Part shown: positions 31,801-36,917 of the stretch, piece by piece
Layout of the letters: the number at the start of each line of letters is the position of its first letter
How positions within the stretch are numbered: the stretch's first letter is position 1
Assembly (NCBI GenBank): GCA_030684355.1
Contig: JAUXTN010000081.1
Location: 1 to 36,917, forward strand
Source of the DNA: Pseudomonadota bacterium
GTDB taxonomy: Bacteria > Myxococcota_A > UBA796 > SXON01
Length of the DNA: 36,917 bases
Direction of reading: 5' to 3'
The notes under the pieces: model-generated
Databases searched by the model: none
Told to the model about the DNA's origin: nothing
What the model saw: only the letters and a program-made list of their open reading frames with translations
Translations under genes and position numbers: made by a program

Positions 31801-32751
31801 TTCGCGACGTTCAGCGCCGGCGGCACCAACGACTACGCCGGGGTGGCGATCGACGGCGGCGACATCGACGGCGACGGCCTCGCGGACGTGGTGGTCAGCG
31901 CCTACAACCGCACCAGCGGGGCGGGCGAGGTCGGGGTCTGGAACGCGGGCGCCATCGGCGGCGGCGCCGAGAGCTTCTCGACGGACGCCACGGTGCTGAT
32001 CACCGGCGTGACCGCCCAGGACAACCTCGGCTACGCCGCGGCGCTCGCCCCGGACCTCGACGGGGACGGATTCCGGGACCTCGTGGTCGGCGCGCCCGCC
32101 TCGTCCAGCGCGTCCGGCACGGGCACCGCCTACGTGTTCTACGGGGTGGACACACTCTCCGGCACCGTGACGGCCGACACCGCCGACGCGATCCTCACCG
32201 GCACGGCGGCCAACGACCGCTTCGGCCTCGCGGTCGCCGGCCTCGCGGACCTCGACGGCGACGGCTACGGGGACTTCGCGGTCACCGCGGACAAGGACGA
32301 CACCGCCGGCGCGGACGCGGGTGCGCTCTACGTCTACACGACGGCGCCGACGGGCTCGGCCACGGGGGCATCGGTCGCGACCGCCATCGTCACCGGCGAG
32401 GCCGCGGGCGACTTCCTCGGCCGCACGGTCGCCGGCCTCGGCGACGTGAACGGCGACGGCTTCAGCGACCTGTTCGTCGGCGCCACCGGCTACGACGCCG
32501 GCGGCCTCTCGCTCTCCGGCGCCACCTACATCGTGTACGGCCCCACCACGCCGGGCACGAGCTCGGCGACGGGCTACGACGCGCGCTTCACCGGCGCCAA
32601 CACCGCGGACGCCGTCGGCTACGCGGTCTCCGGCGGCGGCGACGTGAACGCGGACGGCTACGACGACTTCATGACCAGCGCGCCGAGCTGGGACGGGTTC
32701 GGGTACAGCAACAGCGGCGGGGCGTGGTTGTACTACGGGCGCGGGGAGTAG
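28891..32751 (+). CDS. Surface lipoprotein: MopE-like metal-binding repeats, two lamin-tail domains, FG-GAP propeller
   Basis: The 1286-residue product starts at ATG 28891 and has a lipoprotein signal (VILALVGCG, Cys22). Asp-rich MopE-like repeats (pattern DxDGDGY...TDCDD...YPG..E.CD..DNDCDG..D) occur near residues 56-97, 319-360, 368-428, 438-497, 721-762 and 767-830. Two lamin-tail domains lie at about 100-315 and 500-715 and are clear duplicates of each other (for example NRQSRFGG and NRQARFGG). The C-terminal part has seven FG-GAP-like blades, each with a DxDGDG-type calcium loop (866, 932, 992, 1056, 1121, 1186, 1252), enough for one complete integrin-alpha-like beta-propeller. The protein is probably an outer-membrane or surface Ca-dependent adhesin or scaffold. 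It is typical of myxobacterial-type genomes. A strong terminator follows. Confidence 0.92.
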   Translation: MRRSSVLFAFSYTSVILALVGCGATSGESAPDSGAGRAELTPGDDVRMAVTGTGADVDGDGYATSLDCDDADATAFPGATEADDLADDDCDGWVDEDFVAVGDVVVNEINRQSRFGGAVVVNNGSWVEVVNTSGRTVDMANWVLSRGGSAPYNGVTLDATSAPVLAPGDYAVFCDTDDYQGSVAAWPLTCDYVWGDEAQASSYVGTYHDNTFYLRRDADTVGLYIGGTRTTGTLVDSVRWTYDATNGYWPRDASYSLSLDGGYQDATDNDRRDVWCSTSSNAAGAVTANTAWRWYDNSGTTRDELGTPGAANYDCMSLPDLDGDGYDGTTDCDDSDSTISPAGVETCDGVDNDCNGIVDDSSTSGSPWYADLDGDGFGDVDGLQFGCTQPAGYLADNTDCDDTSAAAYPGGTEVCDSLDNNCDGSVDEGDLPGDAPFYADLDSDGYGDPTNTTLSCTAPVGYTADDTDCDDADATTYPGGIEADDLVDDDCDGYVDEDFVAVGDIVITEVNRQARFGGFTIVNDGAWVEVYNASARTVDLSNWTIARGTTSSGNQVTIEAAAAPTLAPGAYAVFCDTDDYQGSAAAYPLTCDYAWGDQAQASTYVGAYHDNTFYLRRDSDTFAIYVAGNRSTGTRIDGVTWAYSSASGYWPRNAGYSMTLDPHHVDATENDTIGNWCSTSSNASGVVSVNNTWRWYDTTTTANDEFGTPGAANYDCLTPDDLDGDGVTDTTDCNDLDPAVYPGAPELCNSVDDDCDTVVDDGVSTTWYADTDADGYGDSATPTTACATAPTGFVADATDCDDTTNLRSPGNIEICQDLVDNDCDPDPTPCEWTASDTVKADYDFRAYGTAANHSVGHSIANNGDFNGDGYDDVVVGQAYHDIAPRIDNGQVHLWYGPVDTTDSITTHDVAIVGDSAISSDQFGWSSRFAGDVDGDGTDDLLSSAWKADATDTGRTYLFLGGTTPTTVTDAFATFSAGGTNDYAGVAIDGGDIDGDGLADVVVSAYNRTSGAGEVGVWNAGAIGGGAESFSTDATVLITGVTAQDNLGYAAALAPDLDGDGFRDLVVGAPASSSASGTGTAYVFYGVDTLSGTVTADTADAILTGTAANDRFGLAVAGLADLDGDGYGDFAVTADKDDTAGADAGALYVYTTAPTGSATGASVATAIVTGEAAGDFLGRTVAGLGDVNGDGFSDLFVGATGYDAGGLSLSGATYIVYGPTTPGTSSATGYDARFTGANTADAVGYAVSGGGDVNADGYDDFMTSAPSWDGFGYSNSGGAWLYYGRGE

Positions 32752-32768
32752 CTTCCGGTAGAGGAGGG

Positions 32769-32805
32769 CGCCGGGGCCTTTCGGGGCCTCGGCGTTCTTG
32801 TTTTT
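32769..32805 (+). terminator. Rho-independent terminator of the surface lipoprotein gene
   Basis: CGCCGGGGCC (32769-32778) pairs with GGCCTCGGCG (32785-32794), a 10-bp stem with one G-T pair and loop TTTCGG, followed by TTCTTGTTTTT. It lies 17 bases after the stop. Confidence 0.9.
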
Positions 32806-32869
32806 GGGAAGATCGACCGGTCGATTGGTGACACGTCGAACGGTACACAGGCAGGAAGGCCGCCCCCCC

Positions 32870-32902
32870 AAAAACGAGAAAGCCGGGGTCTGTAACCCCG
32901 GC
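32870..32902 (-). terminator. Rho-independent terminator of the sigma factor gene
   Basis: On the minus strand GCCGGGG-TTACAGA-CCCCGGC (32882-32902, 7-bp perfect stem) is followed by TTTCTCGTTTTT. It lies 24 bases after the sigma gene stop and faces the plus-strand terminator. Confidence 0.9.
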
Positions 32903-32926
32903 CGCCTCATCGTCGAAACCTGTCGT

Positions 32927-33688
32927 TCAGCCCGCGAGGCTCGCCCGCAGCTGCACGCGCTTGCGGAGGCGCTCGACGGCCTTGCTGCGGAGCTGACACA
33001 CGCGGCTCTCGCAGATGCCCATCCTGGCGCCGATCTCGCGGTACTTCAGGCCGCGCTCGTAGTAGAGGACCACCACCTCGCGCTCGTCGTCGGGGAGCAA
33101 CTCGATGGCCTCGGCGACGGCGCCGCGGTCCTCGCCTTCGATCCAACGCTCGAGCACCAGCGGCTCGTCGTCGGCGACGGTGTCCGCGACCGTCGTTTGG
33201 GTGTCACTGGAGGTCTGGGCGTCCATTGACACGAGGGACCGCGGCGCCGTGGCGCCGACGAGCTCGTCGAGCACCTCGGGGGTGATCTCCAGGCAGGCGG
33301 CGAGCTCGTCGCGCGTGGGGGCGCGGCCCAGGCGGTTGCGCAGGGTGCGACGGGCATCTTCCACGACGTGTCCGCGGCGGCGAACCTGGCGGGGCACCCA
33401 ATCCGTCTTGCGAATGGCATCCACCATGGCGCCGCGCACCCGCACCTCGGCGAAGGCCCGGAAGGGCACGCCGCGGTGGGCCTCGAAGCGGTCGACCGCC
33501 TCGATGAGGCCGATGGTGCCGACGTTGATGAGGTCGTCGACCTCGAGCGACGAGGGGAATACCCGCGCGACGCGGATGGCAATCACGCGCACCACCGAGA
33601 GGAAGTTGATGATCTGGGCGTCCCGGTCGAGCGGGAGTTCCATCGTGACCGGACGGCTGGGTGCGGTTGTTACACAAGCGAGGTTCAT
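32927..33688 (-). CDS. fliA: RNA polymerase sigma factor, FliA/WhiG (sigma-28) family
   Basis: The 253-residue product starts at ATG 33688, with GGAG eight bases before it; the internal Met16 lacks a good site. Region 2 is at about 25-95: LEVDDLINVGTIGLIEAVDR, RGVPFRAFAEVRVRGAMVDA and IRKTDWVPR, a sequence diagnostic of FliA-type factors (the family has DWxPR here). Region 3 follows (RNRLGRAPTRDELAACLEIT) and region 4 ends the protein (LPDDEREVVVLYYERGLKY, then the helix-turn-helix REIGARMGICESRVCQLRSK). These factors direct late flagellar promoters. The gene follows flhB after 162 bases, probably with its own promoter, and has its own terminator. Confidence 0.93.
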   Translation of the reverse strand: MNLACVTTAPSRPVTMELPLDRDAQIINFLSVVRVIAIRVARVFPSSLEVDDLINVGTIGLIEAVDRFEAHRGVPFRAFAEVRVRGAMVDAIRKTDWVPRQVRRRGHVVEDARRTLRNRLGRAPTRDELAACLEITPEVLDELVGATAPRSLVSMDAQTSSDTQTTVADTVADDEPLVLERWIEGEDRGAVAEAIELLPDDEREVVVLYYERGLKYREIGARMGICESRVCQLRSKAVERLRKRVQLRASLAG

Positions 33689-33850
33689 TGGGTCGATCTC
33701 CGAGCCCGTGTCAGGCGCCCCAAATCGGGCCAGTCTGGGCGGCGTCGCCGCGAGACCGGAGGGGAGGTCGGTGGCCGTCCCCTCGCCCTTAGACTTTCGG
33801 TCGACTTACAGCTCGCTTGAGACGATCCTGGTCACGCTACATCCCGGGTG

Positions 33851-34915
33851 TCATGACTTTCTGTGACGACGCCGGTAGACCGCCGCCAGCACCTGGGCGA
33901 CCGGCCCGTACAGGTCGCGCGGGATGGCGGCCCCGCTGCGGCCCTGCGCGTACAAGGCGCGGGCCAACGCTCGGTTCTCGACGATCGGCACGTCCGCGCG
34001 CATCGCGGCGGCCTTGATGCGCAGCGCGACATGGTCGACCCCGCGCGCCACGATGACCGGCGCGGCGTTCTCGTCCTTGCGGTAGCGCAGCGCCACGGCG
34101 TAGTGCGTGGGGTTCACGACGACGACATCCGCCTTCGGCACGTCCTGGATCTGGCGGCCCATGGCGAGCTGGCGCGCGCGGCGGCGCCGGTGGGCCTTCA
34201 CATGCGGGTCGCCGTCCTGGTCCTTGTGCTCCTCCTTCACCGACTGGCGGGTCATCCGCATCTCCTTCATCAGGCGCCACTTCTGCCAGCCGAAGTCGGC
34301 GACCCCGAGCGCGATGGCAGCGGGGACAGCGCGTGACACCAGGTCGGTGCCGAGCGAGAGGAGCACCTGGGCCTGCCCCGCGATCGTCCAGGCCGGGGCG
34401 ACCGGGAGCCAGTCCCACCACGGGCGGAGCGCCGCCCACGCGGACCAGCCGACGACCCCGGCGGCCACCAACGCTTTCAGGAGCCCCTCCCACGACTTCC
34501 AGGACACGAGCCGGCTCGCGCCGCCGATCGGGTCGAGGTGGGAGAGCTTGGGCTCGATGGCCTCGAGCGAGACGTTGAACCCGGTGAGGAGCACCCCGGC
34601 GCCGACGGTCACGAAGGCCGCGCCGCCGAGCACCCCGACCACCGACGGCCCCACCGCGAGGAGCGCGCCGTGGACGAGCCCGGGCACGTCGGCCTGGCTC
34701 AACGAGGGGGCGGCCACGTGGCCGAAGGCGGTGTTCGCGAGGCCGAGGATCTCGGCGGTGAGGGTGGGCGCGACCGTGACGAGGCCCAACGCGCCGGCCC
34801 CGAGCGACACGGCGGCGAGGAGCTCGCGCGACGTGGCGACCCGGCCCTCGCCCCGGAACTTCTCGATCTGCCGTTCGCTGGCTTCTTCGGTTTTTTCGCC
34901 GACCTCGTCCGACAC
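33851..34915 (-). CDS. flhB: Flagellar export gate protein FlhB
   Basis: The 354-residue product starts at GTG 34915, three bases after the fliR stop. The N-terminus (EKTEEASERQIEKFRGEGRV) and PKLSHLDPIGGASRL are classic FlhB. The cytoplasmic domain has the autocleavage motif NPTH at residues 268-271 within VVVVNPTHYAVAL, which switches export from rod/hook to filament substrates. Four membrane helices precede it. The linker contains HRRRRARQLAMGRQIQDVP. Length is typical (about 350-380). It is part of the fliP-fliQ-fliR-flhB operon, transcribed leftward. Confidence 0.96.
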   Translation of the reverse strand: MSDEVGEKTEEASERQIEKFRGEGRVATSRELLAAVSLGAGALGLVTVAPTLTAEILGLANTAFGHVAAPSLSQADVPGLVHGALLAVGPSVVGVLGGAAFVTVGAGVLLTGFNVSLEAIEPKLSHLDPIGGASRLVSWKSWEGLLKALVAAGVVGWSAWAALRPWWDWLPVAPAWTIAGQAQVLLSLGTDLVSRAVPAAIALGVADFGWQKWRLMKEMRMTRQSVKEEHKDQDGDPHVKAHRRRRARQLAMGRQIQDVPKADVVVVNPTHYAVALRYRKDENAAPVIVARGVDHVALRIKAAAMRADVPIVENRALARALYAQGRSGAAIPRDLYGPVAQVLAAVYRRRHRKS

Positions 34916-34918
34916 GGG

Positions 34919-35677
34919 CTACCCCCCCGCGAGGCGGGCCGCCGTCGACATCGCCTCGAGCCCCGCGGGGAGCCACGCCAGCCAGGTCCGCAGCATCGCG
35001 GGGAGCGCGATGGCGAACAGCGCGAGGCCGGCGACCACCTGGAAGGTCGTGCCGACGGCGTGGAAGAACTGTTGGCCCGGCGCCATGCGGCCGAGGACGG
35101 ACATCGCGAGGTTGACCGCGAAGACGAAGACGGTCAGCGGCGCCGCGAGCTGCACGGCGGTCGCGAACACCGAGCCGGAGAGCCGGACGAGCCCCTCCGC
35201 CCCCGCCATGACCGAGGTGATCTGCCCCGGCGGCACGTCGTGGAAGGAGGCGCCCAGGGTGGCGAGGCAGTGCAGGTGCAGGTCCGCGCCGAGGAACACC
35301 CCCGCGCCGAGCCAGGTGGCGAGCACGCCGAGCACGCCGGGCTCCGCGAGCGTCAGCGGGTCGATCATGCCGGCGACCTGGAGGCCGGCCTGGGTGCTCG
35401 CGAGGTCCGCGGCGATGCCGAACGCGCTGTAGGCGAGCTGCATGCAGTAGCCCATGAGCAGGCCGAGGAGCGCCTCGCACACGACGCCACCGATGAGGGC
35501 GGACAGCGCGGTGGGCGGCGGCGCCTCCGCCGCGAGGGGCAGCAGCAGGAAGGAGAGCGGCACGGCGATGGCGAGGCGGGCCTGGACGGGCACGCCCGAG
35601 GCCCCGAGCACCGGCATGGCCATCAACATCCCGCCGAGGCGGGAGAAGATCAGCATCCCGCCGACGAGGAGGCTCAT
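34919..35677 (-). CDS. fliR: Flagellar export gate protein FliR
   Basis: The 252-residue product starts at ATG 35677, sharing one base with the fliQ stop (TGATG). It is highly hydrophobic with about six to eight membrane helices and the family features IFSRLGGMLMAMPVLG near the N-terminus, LLGLLMGYCMQLAYSAFGIA, and the GQQFFHAVGTTFQVVAGLAL region near the C-terminus. With FliP and FliQ it forms the helical export gate core of the flagellar type III apparatus. Its last codons are GCG GGG GGG TAG; this G run does not lead into the flhB frame. Confidence 0.93.
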   Translation of the reverse strand: MSLLVGGMLIFSRLGGMLMAMPVLGASGVPVQARLAIAVPLSFLLLPLAAEAPPPTALSALIGGVVCEALLGLLMGYCMQLAYSAFGIAADLASTQAGLQVAGMIDPLTLAEPGVLGVLATWLGAGVFLGADLHLHCLATLGASFHDVPPGQITSVMAGAEGLVRLSGSVFATAVQLAAPLTVFVFAVNLAMSVLGRMAPGQQFFHAVGTTFQVVAGLALFAIALPAMLRTWLAWLPAGLEAMSTAARLAGG

Positions 35678-35946
35678 CAGCGCGTGACCTCGGCGGCGTG
35701 CGCGAAGGAGCGCGTCCCGAAGCGGACGAGCTCGGCGGCCATCCACCCGGCGCCGACCGCGAGCACCAGCGCCACGGCGAGGAGCTTGGGGAGGAAGCTC
35801 AACGTCTGCTCGTGCACCTGCGTCACCGCCTGGAGCACCGAGAGGAGCGTGCCGACGGCGAGCGTGACGAGGAGCGCGGGTCCGCCGACGAGCAGCACGG
35901 TCCAGAGCGCTTCGCGGCCCAGCAGCGTGGCCTCGGTGAGGGTCAT
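35677..35946 (-). CDS. fliQ: Flagellar export gate protein FliQ
   Basis: The 89-residue product starts at ATG 35946, overlapping the fliP stop (ATGA). It has the two long hydrophobic hairpins of FliQ (ALWTVLLVGGPALLVTLAVG and FLPKLLAVALVLAVGAGWMA) and the conserved central LSVLQAVTQVHEQTLSFLPK. Length is exactly that of the family. Four copies are thought to join FliP and FliR in the export gate. Confidence 0.95.
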   Translation of the reverse strand: MTLTEATLLGREALWTVLLVGGPALLVTLAVGTLLSVLQAVTQVHEQTLSFLPKLLAVALVLAVGAGWMAAELVRFGTRSFAHAAEVTR

Positions 35947-36752
35947 CGGGCCACGCCGGCCACGAGGTCGCGGACGAGCAGGACCCAGCCGTCCATCAGC
36001 ACGAACACCAGCAGCTTGAAGGGCAGCGACACCATCACCGGTGGCAGCATCATCATGCCGAGGCCGAGCAGGATGCTGCTCACGACGAGGTCGACGACGA
36101 GGAAGGGGATGAAGACGTAGATCGCGATGATGAAGGCGGTCTCCAGCTCGGAGAGCACGAACGCGCTCACGAGCGCGGGCGTCGGGATGTCCGCGAGGGA
36201 CTCCGGGCGGGGGAGCCGCGCGATGTCCATGATCGCCGCCATGTCGTCGCGACGCGTGTTCGCCGACATGAAGCCGCGGAACGGGGCGATGGCGCCCTCG
36301 TAGGCGACCTCCGGCTGCGCCTGCCCGTCGAGGAAGGGGGCGATCCCGTCGGCCCACGAGCGCTCGAAGACCGGCTGCATCACGAGCAGCGTGAGGAAGA
36401 GCGAGAGCCCCACGATCACCTGGTTCGGCGGCGACTGCGCGAGGCCGAGGGCCTGCCGGAGCAGCGAGAGCACGACGACGAACCGGACGAACGGCGTCAT
36501 CACGATGACCATCGCCGGCAGGAAGCTCATGCCGGTGAGGAAGAGGAGGAGGCGCACGGCGGTGCTGACCGAGGGGTCGCCCGCGCCGGCGCCCTGGGCG
36601 ACCGCCTGGGCGAGCATCCCGGCGGGATCCGCGGCGGCGGCGTTGACCGTCATCGGGGTGGCCTGCCCGGCCAGGTCGAGGGCGGCGCCATCGAGGACCG
36701 AGGGCGCCGCGTGCGCGACATCGACGAGGAGGGCGAAGAGGAGGGTCAGCAT
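35943..36752 (-). CDS. fliP: Flagellar export gate protein FliP
   Basis: The 269-residue product starts at ATG 36752 with a signal peptide-like start (LTLLFALLVDVAHA), as FliP usually has. Conserved family segments are MSFLPAMVIVMTPFVRFVVV, LSLLRQALGLAQSPPNQVIV, the periplasmic part with FRGFM, and SELETAFIIAIYVFIPFLVV near the C-terminus, followed by MMMLPPVMVSLPFKLLVFVL. Five FliP subunits form the main ring of the export gate. It overlaps the end of an upstream gene by seven bases and fliQ by four. Confidence 0.96.
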   Translation of the reverse strand: MLTLLFALLVDVAHAAPSVLDGAALDLAGQATPMTVNAAAADPAGMLAQAVAQGAGAGDPSVSTAVRLLLFLTGMSFLPAMVIVMTPFVRFVVVLSLLRQALGLAQSPPNQVIVGLSLFLTLLVMQPVFERSWADGIAPFLDGQAQPEVAYEGAIAPFRGFMSANTRRDDMAAIMDIARLPRPESLADIPTPALVSAFVLSELETAFIIAIYVFIPFLVVDLVVSSILLGLGMMMLPPVMVSLPFKLLVFVLMDGWVLLVRDLVAGVAR

Positions 36753-36917
36753 GCGATCCCCCGGCGGGCGGCTTCACGGGTGTCGCCGCCGCGGCGCTCG
36801 GCGAGGACCTCGATGGCGACGTTCTTCGCGGGGGCCGGCGCGGCGGGCCGGTCGGTGACAGGCCGGTCGGTGAGGGGCCGGGCGGCGTGCGCGGCGTAGG
36901 TGGCGAGGCCGGGGGCC
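36746..36917 (-). CDS. C-terminal end of a gene upstream of fliP (possible fliO position)
   Basis: An open frame enters from the right edge and stops at TGA 36746-36748, seven bases inside fliP. The visible 56 residues are Pro/Ala/Arg-rich (including LTDRPVTDRPAAPAPA), then a helix KNVAIEVLAERRGGDTREAA, ending RRGIAC. High GC3 and the overlap with fliP support it as coding. FliO commonly precedes FliP, but I see no FliO-specific motif in this fragment, so the identity is open. Confidence 0.5.
   Translation of the reverse strand, partial: APGLATYAAHAARPLTDRPVTDRPAAPAPAKNVAIEVLAERRGGDTREAARRGIAC

Noticed and set aside
34922..34928. Second G7 run before the fliR stop as a frameshift site
   Set aside because: The -1 frame does not match flhB, which lies in the zero frame three bases later with its own GTG start, and leads to no recognisable domain; it serves as a chance control for the other G7 site.
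1..36917. tRNA, rRNA, CRISPR arrays, insertion sequences, attachment sites
   Set aside because: I saw no transposase, no regular repeat-spacer array and no tRNA- or rRNA-like sequence while reading; a covariance-model search was not possible here.

Overview
The window is about 37 kb of very G+C-rich DNA with strong GC3 bias and densely packed genes that often overlap by 1-8 bases. The envelope lipoprotein with MopE-like calcium/metal repeats, lamin-tail domains and an FG-GAP propeller, the flagellar export genes and a FliA-type sigma factor point to a flagellated Gram-negative bacterium. A myxobacterium-like (Myxococcota / former Deltaproteobacteria) genome is my best guess. There is no 16S gene here to prove it.

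Positions 1-23218 (minus strand) hold one long operon for a contractile injection system of the extracellular (eCIS, phage-tail-like) family. Reading with transcription, it encodes a DUF4157 'eCIS core' protein, a gpV-like spike, a small unknown protein, a very large sheath, the inner tube, a tail-assembly-chaperone-like protein joined by a likely -1 frameshift to a DUF6760-like mini-protein, a divergent second sheath-like protein, a fused tube-initiator/Afp7-like protein, a gpD-like hub, gp25, a baseplate-J wedge and a second large wedge-position protein. It then runs without a break into an envelope module: a polytopic protein with a zinc ribbon and a degenerate receiver-like domain, a bitopic protein with 20 cysteines on one side of its single membrane helix, an 8-helix membrane protein, a lipoprotein-like protein with a C-terminal membrane anchor, and a 49-residue mini-protein. 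After a short gap a further reading frame with 17-residue tandem repeats runs off the left edge. Tape measure, AAA+ ATPase and cap genes are not seen, so the locus probably continues to the left.

Positions 23460-26763 (plus strand) are a three-gene overlapping operon: two small signal-peptide/Ig-like/TM proteins flank a polytopic GT-C-like membrane protein. A second GT-C-like protein (26769-28574, minus) converges on it. Positions 28891-32751 (plus) encode a 1286-residue surface lipoprotein with an internal duplication, closed by a strong terminator facing another one from the sigma gene.

Positions 32927-36917 (minus strand) are flagellar: an unidentified gene end, then fliP, fliQ, fliR, flhB and a FliA/sigma-28 gene.

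The most interesting hypothesis is that this is a membrane-associated contractile injection system. The contractile core is co-transcribed and translationally coupled with dedicated, unrecognised envelope proteins, and the core itself has three uncommon features: a sheath with a ~270-residue Ala-rich helical insertion, a tube-initiator/Afp7 fusion, and a candidate frameshifted chaperone.
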